Assembly: GCA_045637525.1 (NCBI GenBank)
Contig: JAZTZP010000029.1
Location: 1 to 27,390 of the forward strand
Origin: JAZTZP01 sp045637525
GTDB taxonomy: Bacteria > Bacillota > Clostridia > UBA1381
Direction: 5' to 3'
DNA length: 27,390 bases
The translations under genes and the position numbers were made by a program. Below, piece after piece: positions 1 to 7,163 of this stretch (position 1 is the first letter of the stretch; the number at the start of each line of letters is the position of its first letter). The notes under the pieces were generated by a model. It searched no databases, had not been told where the DNA came from, and worked only from the letters and a program-made list of their open reading frames with translations.

Positions 1-180
1 ATAACTTGCGGCAAATTGGCCGCAAATTTCACTCGCATTTATGCGAATTTCACCCAACCATAATGGTTGGATTTCACTTTTTGCCTATGGCAAAAAATTT
101 CACTGTAAATTATAGTTTATCTGCGATAAACTATAATTTATAAGTTTGTTCATAAAAAATTAATTCATTCAGAAGTCGTG
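1..180. repeat. Hairpin-array repeat, copy A (one half, cut by left edge)
   Basis: This is a tandem series of short palindromes separated by the constant spacer ATTTCAC (26-32, 47-53, 71-77, 97-103). The palindromes are TTGCGGC/GCCGCAA (6-12, 19-25), TCGCAT/ATGCGA (33-46), CCAACC/GGTTGG (54-70) and TTTTTGCC/GGCAAAAA (78-96). A long terminal palindrome follows: TAAATTATAGTTTATC (106-121), loop TGC, then its exact reverse complement (125-140). Bases 140-180 match the outer end of the element at 11223-11532 (36 of 41 by hand), so that tail appears to belong to the family. Compared with the full copy at 21806-22148, this is the reverse complement of its first half, so the rest lies beyond position 1. 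The boundaries are inferred. No protein coding is apparent. Confidence 0.85.
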
Positions 181-198
181 GAAAAAATGTAAATTCTA

Positions 199-227
199 TT
201 GACAAACAGATGATTTTGTTGTATAAT
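199..227 (+). promoter_or_regulatory. Sigma-A type promoter for the SGNH hydrolase gene
   Basis: TTGACA (199-204) and TATAAT (222-227) are both perfect consensus with a 17-bp spacer. The expected start is near 234, about 29 bases before the ATG at 263. The -35 box begins about 20 bases past the end of repeat copy A. Confidence 0.85.
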
Positions 228-262
228 TTTTTATATAAAGTTTTTGGAAGGAATGAACTTAT

Positions 263-1498
263 ATGATAAATAATATTGAAATAATTTTACCGAAAAGGAT
301 ATATGTGTTAAGAGAACGGAAAAATCAGGATATAAAGAACAGGCCTGAGGAGTTCAGTCTGTATTTTAAGAATTTTATTCATCCGGTTTATCCGTGGCAT
401 GATATTACGGTTGAATGCGAATACGGAAAGAATTTAGGGAATTGCTGGAGACTTGTGCCGTATCCGGATGTGGATGAGTTTGAGCTTAAGATAAAAATTT
501 ATGATGAGTACGGAAATCTTGTGGTAAGCAAGGGTACAGTTATAGAATTATACGACAGGGACGTTTCGGAGCCTTTTAATATAATATGCATAGGCGACAG
601 CATGACTCATAAATCCGAATACGTGGCACAGATGCAGAACAAGCTTTATAATGTATTTACGCGAGGTACACGAAGCTTTGACGGGCATGTGTTTACTAAA
701 GGAAGAGGAGGCTGGGCATACAGTACTTATTTTGAAAGAGCTTATCTGCCGGAGGGGGGCGGAAGTCCTGTTTCTCCGTTTTTGTTCCCTGAAGGAATAG
801 ATGGTAAAGATTATTTCGGTGACATAGATTATTTTGAAAAGCTGACCGATGAAACCAGAAGTACATATAATTTTGACGGATTTACGGCTCAGAAGATAAG
901 TGAGGGGCAGTATTATCACAAGGCCGGCAAGCTTTATCGATATGGTGAGGATAAACCGGTGGCGGATGGTGTTAAATGGGAATTCAGCTTTAAGAAGTAT
1001 CTGGAAAGAAATAATATAAAAACGGATGCGGTATCACTGCTTTTGGGTGCAAATGATTTGCAGCTTACACCTTATGAGCGTACTTACGAGGATACGGTAA
1101 GATTTGTTGAAAATACGAAAAGGTTTGTCGAGGCGATAAAAGCGGCTGATGAAAGCATAGACGTTATTATAAATTTGCCGGTTTGCGGAGCGGAGCAATA
1201 TGCGTGGGGAATGCAGCTCGGATGTTATGGCTCTGAGAAAAACTATGCACATAATATGCGTTCGCTCAGCAAGGCACTTATTCAGGAATTTGACGGGAAG
1301 GACGGCGTATATATATGTCCGATGATGTGTTGCATTGATAACGAATACGGTTTTGCACACGCAAGTGCAAACGTTAATATGTATGACAACACGCAGATTT
1401 TGTATCAGTCTAACTGGGTTCATCCGAACAGCGTAGGCTATAAACAGATGGGAGATGCTCTGGCAGGTACTGTTGAGATGCTCAGACATAAAAAATAA
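263..1498 (+). CDS. SGNH/GDSL-type hydrolase
   Basis: This 411-residue protein is probably an esterase or carbohydrate esterase of the SGNH superfamily. Block I is seen as CIGDSMTH with the nucleophile Ser113, block III as LLGANDLQ with Asn264, and the catalytic His387 lies in WVHPNSVGY. The usual DxxH acid position is Asn384 (sequence NWVH), so the enzyme may work as a Ser-His dyad or be altered. The first 100 or so residues look like a beta-rich accessory domain. No signal peptide is visible, so a cytoplasmic location is inferred. The ATG at 263 has a GGAAGGA ribosome binding site 10 bases upstream and lies behind a consensus promoter. The next gene starts 12 bases after its stop, suggesting an operon. 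The substrate cannot be told from the sequence. Confidence 0.85.
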   Translation: MINNIEIILPKRIYVLRERKNQDIKNRPEEFSLYFKNFIHPVYPWHDITVECEYGKNLGNCWRLVPYPDVDEFELKIKIYDEYGNLVVSKGTVIELYDRDVSEPFNIICIGDSMTHKSEYVAQMQNKLYNVFTRGTRSFDGHVFTKGRGGWAYSTYFERAYLPEGGGSPVSPFLFPEGIDGKDYFGDIDYFEKLTDETRSTYNFDGFTAQKISEGQYYHKAGKLYRYGEDKPVADGVKWEFSFKKYLERNNIKTDAVSLLLGANDLQLTPYERTYEDTVRFVENTKRFVEAIKAADESIDVIINLPVCGAEQYAWGMQLGCYGSEKNYAHNMRSLSKALIQEFDGKDGVYICPMMCCIDNEYGFAHASANVNMYDNTQILYQSNWVHPNSVGYKQMGDALAGTVEMLRHKK

Positions 1499-1510
1499 AA
1501 CGGAGTGTGG

Positions 1511-2182
1511 ATGAAGGTGAAGCTGAGGTATAAGATTATTATTCTCGTGGCTGTGGCTGTTGTTATGGGAGCTGCACTTATCGGGATTACAAACTGTATT
1601 GTTATAAAAACTGCCGCTCCTCATATTTTAAAGTCGGCATCTGAAATAAGAGGGGAATATGACTGCATAATCGTGCTCGGTGCCGGGGTGTTTGGTGATA
1701 ATACGCCGAGTGCTGTTCTTGAGGACAGGCTTATTACGGGAATTGAGTTATATAAACACGGAGCGGCGGGTAAAATAATAATGAGCGGTGATCATGGCAG
1801 AAAAGAATATGACGAAGTGAATACTATGAAAAATTATGCCATTGATGAGGGAATACCGTCTGATGATGTATTTATGGATCATGCAGGGTTTTCTACATAT
1901 GAGACTATGTACAGGGCGAGAGACGTTTTTGAGGCGAAAAGAGTCCTGGTAGTAACGCAGAAATTTCATATGGCACGTGCTTTATATATTGCAAATTCGC
2001 TGGGGCTTGAGGCTGATGGGGTTATGTGCGACCGCAGAAGATATATGTATGAAACACGAAACAATATACGTGAGGTAGTTGCGAGGACAAAGGACTGTTT
2101 TTATGTATGGTTTGATGTTTTGCCGGAATTTCTCGGTGAGACAATACCGGTAAGCGGCAATGGCGATTTGACCAATGATTAG
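1511..2182 (+). CDS. YdcF/SanA/ElyC-like envelope protein (DUF218)
   Basis: This protein of about 223 residues has one N-terminal membrane anchor (about residues 8-30, hydrophobic IIILVAVAVVMGAALIGI). A DUF218 fold follows, recognised from the IIVLGAGV strand, the AVLEDRLITGIELYK segment, IIMSGDHG, the STYETMYRARDVF helix and VLVVTQKFHMARAL. Family members SanA and ElyC act in envelope barrier or peptidoglycan-lipid carrier functions, but the biochemical activity is not settled. I chose ATG 1511 rather than the upstream GTG at 1505 because CGGAG (1501-1505) lies five bases before it and overlaps the GTG. The gene directly follows the SGNH hydrolase, so the two are probably cotranscribed. The catalytic domain is predicted to face outside the membrane. 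Confidence 0.8.
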   Translation: MKVKLRYKIIILVAVAVVMGAALIGITNCIVIKTAAPHILKSASEIRGEYDCIIVLGAGVFGDNTPSAVLEDRLITGIELYKHGAAGKIIMSGDHGRKEYDEVNTMKNYAIDEGIPSDDVFMDHAGFSTYETMYRARDVFEAKRVLVVTQKFHMARALYIANSLGLEADGVMCDRRRYMYETRNNIREVVARTKDCFYVWFDVLPEFLGETIPVSGNGDLTND

Positions 2183-2233
2183 ACGAAAAAAATATAATTT
2201 CGTATTCAGCTTTTAGAAAAGGCGGAATAGGTA

Positions 2234-2262
2234 TTGACACAGGACATGAAAGGATATATAAT
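2234..2262 (+). promoter_or_regulatory. Perfect-consensus promoter overlapping the lipase ribosome binding site
   Basis: TTGACA (2234-2239), a 17-base spacer and TATAAT (2257-2262) end exactly at the base before the ATG at 2263. RNA begun here would start near 2269, inside the coding region, so it could not use that ATG. It may be an internal promoter for downstream genes or a chance match. The spacer also holds the AAAGGA ribosome binding site. Confidence 0.4.
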
Positions 2263-3387
2263 ATGAAATGGGGAGTAGCACTTGCCGGTGGCGGCACAAA
2301 GGGTTCTTATCATATTGGCGTATGGAAAGCGGTGCAGGAGCTTGGTCTTCAGATCGAAGCGGTTGCAGGTACTTCAATAGGGGCGGTGAACGGCGCTCTT
2401 ATGGTTTGCGGCGACTATGATGCGGCGCTTGAGATATGGCACAGCGTGGAGCTTATGGACATAATAAATCTTCCGCCGGAAACGAAGGAAAATACAAATT
2501 TATTCCATTTAAAGAACATGACTGCCATTGCAGGTGAGATATATAAAAACAGCGGTCTTGATGTTACTCCGTTTGAACGGCTGATAGAAAGATATATAGA
2601 TGAAGACAGGGTAAGAAATTCGCCGGCAGACTATGGTCTTGTTGCATTTAATTTAAGTGACAAGACGAATGCACATTTGTTTAAGAGTGAAATTCCGGTC
2701 GGGAAGCTTAATGAATATATTGTCGCAAGTGCGGCTTTTCCCGGATTTAGGCCTAAGAAGATAGACGGTGATGTGTTTGTGGACGGCGGTGTTTCAAATA
2801 ATATACCTGTGAATATGCTTATAGAGAAGGATTGTCTGAATATTTTGGAGGTGGACGTCGGCGGAATAGGCATAGTGAAGGGTGTTAATAAATCAGGACG
2901 GAATATCGTTAAAGTGAGGCCCGGAGAAAGCCTTGTCGGTATGATGGATTTTGATCGCACGTCCATTGAGAATAATATCAGTCAGGGATATTTTGATACA
3001 ATGAAGGCGTTTGGAGTATATACCGGGGAGTATTATTATTTTTCGGCGGCAGATTATTTAAGTGCAAGACGGAATTTATCGGGGGATATTATTTCGGGAC
3101 TTGAGGCTGCTGGGAGGGTTCTCGGAGCGGAGAGGTTTGTCGCATATACGGTGGAGGCGTTTTTAAAAGAGGTTATGAGGCTTTTTGAACAGCAAAGCAG
3201 AATATTTGATGAAAAGTTTTTCAAGCTTTCGGACGAAAAGAATATCATGTGCTGTATCAGCGATGCCATAGTAAGCGGAAATACGGATTTATTTAATAAT
3301 AAAATAGTTTCCGGTCTTTCGGGTGATATATTTGAAGGCGCACGTGCTATGGCATATTTCATAAAATCAGGTAAAAGCATCGGATAA
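2263..3387 (+). CDS. Patatin-like phospholipase (RssA-type lipid acyl hydrolase)
   Basis: This 374-residue protein has all the patatin hallmarks. The oxyanion loop ALAGGGTKGSYHIG lies near residues 6-19. The nucleophile elbow is GTSIG with Ser38. The dyad aspartate is Asp174 in VDGGVSNNIP. The last 150 residues or so are a less typical helical extension. The family hydrolyses acyl ester bonds of membrane lipids through a Ser-Asp dyad. No signal peptide or membrane segment is seen, so it probably acts at the inner face of the membrane. The ATG at 2263 has AAAGGA about eight bases upstream. The HlyD-like gene follows within 20 bases, so the two are likely in one transcript. The physiological lipid is unknown. 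Confidence 0.88.
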   Translation: MKWGVALAGGGTKGSYHIGVWKAVQELGLQIEAVAGTSIGAVNGALMVCGDYDAALEIWHSVELMDIINLPPETKENTNLFHLKNMTAIAGEIYKNSGLDVTPFERLIERYIDEDRVRNSPADYGLVAFNLSDKTNAHLFKSEIPVGKLNEYIVASAAFPGFRPKKIDGDVFVDGGVSNNIPVNMLIEKDCLNILEVDVGGIGIVKGVNKSGRNIVKVRPGESLVGMMDFDRTSIENNISQGYFDTMKAFGVYTGEYYYFSAADYLSARRNLSGDIISGLEAAGRVLGAERFVAYTVEAFLKEVMRLFEQQSRIFDEKFFKLSDEKNIMCCISDAIVSGNTDLFNNKIVSGLSGDIFEGARAMAYFIKSGKSIG

Positions 3388-3404
3388 GGAAGGATTTGGG
3401 TTGT

Positions 3405-4592
3405 TTGAAGAAGAAGGTATTTATAGTTTTAATTATTGCTATTATCGGAATAGTTATATACGGTATAAATTATCTCAGGTCGCCTCTTAACTCGCAGAAG
3501 CCGGAGCATGCAACTGTTGAGGTAAAGGTTGATGTTGACGCTGTGTTTGTTCGTGATGAGGATGTTTATACGGCACCTAACAACGGTTATGCGTATTATA
3601 TGTACAGCGACGGTGAGCGTATGAAAAAGGGCGCTATGGCATCGTGCGTGTATGCAGGTGTGCCTACGGAGGATCAGCTAAAGGAGCTTTCGGCGATTGA
3701 CAGAAAGCTTAAAAGCTCTATGTATTCGGCATCAAACAGTATTGATGTCAGCACTGACCCGGAAGCGGCGGAAAATAAAATAGACAGCTTCAGACGTGAA
3801 ATTATAGAGGCTTCAAAGTCGGCTGACGTTTATTCTGTTGGCGAGTATAAGGCGATGATAAACGCTGTAAGAGCTAACGAAACTACTGTTGAATATATAG
3901 AAACAGAAGAATCTTTAAGGAGCATGAGAGAAGCGACAGAGCTGAAAATAGGTTTTGACAAGCATGAGATATACAGCGAGCATTCCGGGGTGTTTACTAC
4001 AATACTTGACGGACTTGAAAAGGTTTTAACTCCCGAAAATATAAATAATATAACGATAAAAGAGCTTGAGAGCGTATATAATATTCAGGGACAGGCTTCT
4101 TCGCGTAATGTGAAAAAGGGCGAGCCTATATTTAAAATTGTTAATAACCATGAATGGTATGTGCTTGTTTCAACGGATGCGAAAAATGTCGAGGGGTATG
4201 AGGTTGGAAAGCGCATAAATATGCGTTTTGATAATATTCCCGGTGAAGAAACGGAAGGCAGAATTGTAAATATAAAATATGAAGGCGCCAAAAAGGAAAC
4301 GGCACTTGTTTTTATCCAGTGTCAGACGTATCTTGAGGGTGCATATTCATTCAGAGAGAGTAAGGGTACGATAATATTTGATAAGTATTCGGGATATAAG
4401 GTTCCGGTTCAGGCGGTGAGAATAGAGGGCGATCAGAAGAGTGTGATGGCATCGGATAAGAACAGACATGCTTTATATCCGGTCAGAGTTCTTTATACAG
4501 ATATAAAAGAAGGTTATTCGATTGTTGAGTCGGTAAAGGATTCTGAATATCAGCTTGATAACGCCGATTACATAATACTTGGCGAACGATAA
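3405..4592 (+). CDS. HlyD-like membrane-anchored adaptor protein
   Basis: This protein of about 395 residues starts with a short basic stretch (MKKK) and a single membrane helix (about residues 5-22). A large extracytoplasmic region follows, with beta-rich biotinyl-lipoyl/HlyD-type segments (near GYAYYMYSDGERMKKGAMAS and VKKGEPIFKIVNNHEWYVLV) flanking a charged, helix-forming middle. The architecture is that of an HlyD/membrane-fusion-like adaptor, but no partner transporter is adjacent. In Clostridia a gene of this type often sits next to yggS and sepF, as here. TTG 3405 is preferred over TTG 3396 because the AAGGA at 3390-3394 is then well spaced; 3396 stays possible. Its role is unproven and may relate to the cell envelope at division. 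Confidence 0.65.
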   Translation: MKKKVFIVLIIAIIGIVIYGINYLRSPLNSQKPEHATVEVKVDVDAVFVRDEDVYTAPNNGYAYYMYSDGERMKKGAMASCVYAGVPTEDQLKELSAIDRKLKSSMYSASNSIDVSTDPEAAENKIDSFRREIIEASKSADVYSVGEYKAMINAVRANETTVEYIETEESLRSMREATELKIGFDKHEIYSEHSGVFTTILDGLEKVLTPENINNITIKELESVYNIQGQASSRNVKKGEPIFKIVNNHEWYVLVSTDAKNVEGYEVGKRINMRFDNIPGEETEGRIVNIKYEGAKKETALVFIQCQTYLEGAYSFRESKGTIIFDKYSGYKVPVQAVRIEGDQKSVMASDKNRHALYPVRVLYTDIKEGYSIVESVKDSEYQLDNADYIILGER

Positions 4593-4639
4593 CCGGGTAA
4601 TTGCACAGAACGATAACGGAAAGGAGCTGTGATTTCGAG

Positions 4640-5335
4640 TTGAGTATCAGCGAAAATCTTGAAACGGTACGAAGGAATATTTCCGCTTCGTGTGAAAACA
4701 GCGTACGAAGTCCGGAGGAAATAACTCTTATAGCCGTAACGAAAACACATCCGCCGGAGCTTATAAATGAAGCGATTGACGCAGGTGTTACGGATATTGG
4801 AGAAAACAAGGTTCAGGAGATTATGGACAAGTATGATAAGGTAACGCCCGGAGTGAGGTGGCACCTTATAGGACATTTGCAGACAAACAAGGTGAAATAT
4901 ATAATAGATAAGGTGTGCATGATACATTCTGTTGATTCGATACGTCTTCTGGATGAAATCGAAAAACAGGCGGCGAAGCATAATCGCATAATGGATATTC
5001 TTATTCAGATAAATATTTCCGGGGAGGAAACAAAATCCGGCATAAAACCGGAGGAGCTCGATGAATTGCTTGAGTATGCCTCGGGGCTTGCTCATGTAAA
5101 AGTAAGAGGCTTAATGACGATTGGTGTGAAATGTTACGATAATATTACAAATAAATTATATTTTGATAACATATATGGCATTTTTATTGACAAAAGCCTA
5201 AAAAAATATGATAATATATCTATGGACTATTTATCCATGGGCATGAGCGGTGACTATGAGCTTGCAATAGAATGCGGCTCGAATATGGTGCGTGTCGGCA
5301 GTGCTGTTTTTGGAAAAAGGTTTTACGATATATAA
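4640..5335 (+). CDS. yggS: YggS/PLPBP family pyridoxal phosphate homeostasis protein
   Basis: This protein of about 231 residues matches the family's usual length. The PLP-binding strand reads LIAVTKTHP with the Schiff-base lysine. Other family signatures are IGENKVQE, WHLIGHLQTNKVK, IQINISGEETKSG, RGLMTIG and LSMGMSGDYELAIECGSNMVRVGSAVFG. The family binds PLP without known catalysis and buffers vitamin B6 and amino-acid metabolism. I place the start at TTG 4640, giving MSISENL, as expected for the family. Its AAGGAG (4621-4626) is 13 bases upstream, rather far, but no better in-frame start exists. It is the first gene of the yggS-sepF-ylmH-divIVA cluster (ylmE in Bacillus). Confidence 0.92.
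   Translation: MSISENLETVRRNISASCENSVRSPEEITLIAVTKTHPPELINEAIDAGVTDIGENKVQEIMDKYDKVTPGVRWHLIGHLQTNKVKYIIDKVCMIHSVDSIRLLDEIEKQAAKHNRIMDILIQINISGEETKSGIKPEELDELLEYASGLAHVKVRGLMTIGVKCYDNITNKLYFDNIYGIFIDKSLKKYDNISMDYLSMGMSGDYELAIECGSNMVRVGSAVFGKRFYDI
5187..5215 (+). promoter_or_regulatory. Possible internal promoter inside yggS, upstream of sepF
   Basis: TTGACA (5187-5192), 17 bases, then GATAAT (5210-5215), inside the 3' part of yggS. It could give sepF and later genes expression independent of yggS. It lies in an AT-rich coding stretch, so chance is a real alternative. Confidence 0.35.
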
Positions 5336-5386
5336 CAGGTATTGGGTGTACTTGTAATAAATAATAATATGCGGAGGTTTAATATT

Positions 5387-5857
5387 ATGGGGATAGTAGA
5401 TTCATTCAAGGGTTTTATAGGTATTGATAACGAAAATGACGAGTACGATGAGTACGATGATGCGTATGCTGAGGAATATGATGACGATGAGGAAATAGAA
5501 GAAGAATTCAGACGTCCTCAGACTTTTACTTCTTCAAGAAGAAGTACTATGGGTTCGGTACAGACATCTCCGGGCAGAGGCTCTATATCCATAATCAAAA
5601 TTAAGAAATACGAAGATGCGGAGACTCTTGCTTCTATTTTAAAATCAGGTCGTCCGATTATTTTTGATGTTGCTGAAATGGAAGAGCCGAAAGAGGCTGG
5701 CAAGGTTGTGGACTTTATGTCAGGTGCTGTTTTCGGACTTGACGGAAGCATAAAAAGAGTTTCGGGTGGAATATTCCTCGCTGTTCCGAATACAATGAAT
5801 ATTACAAACGATGAAATAAACAAAAGAGCTTCAAGCTCGATAAAGCTTGACTTTTAA
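5387..5857 (+). CDS. sepF: Cell division protein SepF
   Basis: This 156-residue protein belongs to the SepF family, which anchors FtsZ to the membrane and shapes the Z ring. The N-terminal MGIVDSFKGFIGI can form the membrane-binding amphipathic helix. A very acidic linker follows (repeated DEYDE-like residues, about 18-45). The C-terminal SepF core begins near SISIIKIKKYEDAETLASIL and continues through RPIIFDVAEME and VVDFMSGAVFGLDGSIKRVSGGIFLAVP. ATG 5387 is chosen because GCGGAGG lies nine bases upstream and because the amphipathic helix starts there; an earlier in-frame ATG would add residues not seen in the family. The neighbours yggS, ylmH and divIVA match the conserved cluster. Confidence 0.93.
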   Translation: MGIVDSFKGFIGIDNENDEYDEYDDAYAEEYDDDEEIEEEFRRPQTFTSSRRSTMGSVQTSPGRGSISIIKIKKYEDAETLASILKSGRPIIFDVAEMEEPKEAGKVVDFMSGAVFGLDGSIKRVSGGIFLAVPNTMNITNDEINKRASSSIKLDF

Positions 5858-5877
5858 GACGTCGGAGTGATTTTAAA

Positions 5878-6636
5878 TTGGTAAAAAATTCAGAGGATAA
5901 GCTCCTTTTAGACAGACTTTCGGATTTGTGTGACAGATGTGACAGATACGGAAGTGCGGTTTTCGGAAGCTTTATTGATGAAGGCGGACTGGCTCTTGCA
6001 GAGGATTATTTATATCCTCCGCCGGGGGTGAGTACGCTTTCTTATGGCGGTTATGAAAATGCCTCAAGACGTATGTACGGTGCATTCCCCGAATGGGAAG
6101 AGCCTGATACGGAGGCGTTTCCGATTTCTTGCATACGTATTAAATATACGTATGGAACAAAGCTCAGTCATCGTGATTATCTGGGAAGCATACTGGGGTT
6201 AGGTCTTGACAGGAGCAAAATCGGCGATATAATTACGGCGGATGACGGGGCGTATGTTTTTGTATGCACTGAGACTGCCGGTTATATTACGGCAAACCTT
6301 GAAAAGGTCGGCAGACGTGGGGTAAAATGCATGCTTTGCGAAAAGGATGATATTAAAATACCTGAGCCGGAGTTTGAGGATATAAGCTGTGTTGCGGCGT
6401 CTTTACGCCTTGACGCTGTGGTATCCGGAATGCTTGGTGTTTCAAGAAATGTTGCATCAAAGCTTATAAGCGAAGATCGTGTGTCGGTAAATCACAGGGT
6501 GCGTTCTGACGGGGCTAAGACTCTTACACCGTCGGATGTAATAGCTGTACGCGGTTACGGTAAGTTTATTTTTGTCGAAAGCGGTGCAAATACACGCAGT
6601 GGCCGTATTCATCTGCAGATTAAAAAGTATGTGTGA
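5878..6636 (+). CDS. ylmH: YlmH family S4-domain RNA-binding protein
   Basis: This 252-residue protein is the usual length for YlmH. The N-terminal part carries the YlmH domain (ending YPPPGVSTLSYGGYENASRR, then FPISCIRIKYTYGTKLSHRDYLGSILGLGLDRSKIGDI, a YlmH hallmark). The last 70 residues or so form an S4 RNA-binding domain (LRLDAVVSGMLGVSRNVASKLISEDRVSVNHR). Bacillus YlmH has been tied to ribosome-associated quality control of stalled large subunits. The start is TTG 5878, with GGAG ten bases upstream. It lies 20 bases after sepF. The ylmG (yggT) gene usually found between sepF and ylmH is absent here. The stop codon is the first arm of a hairpin that precedes divIVA. Confidence 0.9.
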   Translation: MVKNSEDKLLLDRLSDLCDRCDRYGSAVFGSFIDEGGLALAEDYLYPPPGVSTLSYGGYENASRRMYGAFPEWEEPDTEAFPISCIRIKYTYGTKLSHRDYLGSILGLGLDRSKIGDIITADDGAYVFVCTETAGYITANLEKVGRRGVKCMLCEKDDIKIPEPEFEDISCVAASLRLDAVVSGMLGVSRNVASKLISEDRVSVNHRVRSDGAKTLTPSDVIAVRGYGKFIFVESGANTRSGRIHLQIKKYV

Positions 6637-6680
6637 TGAAATTCTTATCAGCCCACCGGTAAGAATCAGGTTTTTCATCA
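6634..6680 (+). promoter_or_regulatory. Two-part hairpin between ylmH and divIVA
   Basis: The outer stem TGATGAAA (6634-6641) pairs exactly with TTTCATCA (6673-6680). The inner stem ATTCTTATC (6641-6649) pairs with GGTAAGAAT (6658-6666), allowing one G-U pair and sharing base 6641. The ylmH stop codon is inside the outer stem. There is no clear T tract after it, so it may be an RNA processing or stability element rather than a terminator. Confidence 0.55.
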
Positions 6681-6711
6681 TTGTTGTGGGCAGAAAGGTA
6701 TGGAAGTTGTC

Positions 6712-7140
6712 ATGTTAAAGCCTATTGATATTCAGGAAAAGGAATTTGAAATAAAAATGCGTGGCTATGACCGTGACGAGGTTGATGATTTTCTTGACGA
6801 AATTATCGAAACGCTTGATGTTTTATACAAAACAAATAAGTCCTTGCAGCAGCAGGTGAATACTCTCGAAAAGGCTGCGGGCGATATTGAGAGCGCAAAG
6901 GAAGCTGTTGAGCTTGCAAGATACCAATGTGATGAAATGAAAAAAAGAGCACATACCGAAGCACAGCAGATAATAGAGAATGCAAAGAAAAATGTAAGCG
7001 ATGTTGAAAAAAGTATTGAAATGGAATATCTTAAGAAGCAAGAGATGATATTGAATTTCAAAGAAAATATAGCGGATTTTAAAAAGAATATTCGCGAAAG
7101 CTGTAATGAGCTTATGGCGGTTGTTGATAAAATGGAATAA
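6712..7140 (+). CDS. divIVA: DivIVA family cell division/polarity protein
   Basis: This 142-residue coiled-coil protein opens with the DivIVA membrane-binding motif: MLKPIDIQEKEFEIKMRGYD, then RDEVDDFLDEIIETLD. Nearly all the remainder is predicted coiled coil, rich in Glu, Lys and Ala. DivIVA senses negative membrane curvature at septa and poles and recruits partner proteins. ATG 6712 is chosen because the family starts with this exact motif and GGAAG lies five bases upstream; ATG 6700 would add four residues and has its AGAAAGG too close. The position between ylmH and ileS is conserved in Bacillota. Confidence 0.92.
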   Translation: MLKPIDIQEKEFEIKMRGYDRDEVDDFLDEIIETLDVLYKTNKSLQQQVNTLEKAAGDIESAKEAVELARYQCDEMKKRAHTEAQQIIENAKKNVSDVEKSIEMEYLKKQEMILNFKENIADFKKNIRESCNELMAVVDKME

Positions 7141-7163
7141 ATACGTGAAAGGAATAAAAGATT

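Noticed and set aside
2183..2204. ACGAAA/TTTCGT inverted repeat after the YdcF-like gene
   Set aside because: Six AT-rich base pairs with a long loop; not convincing as a terminator.
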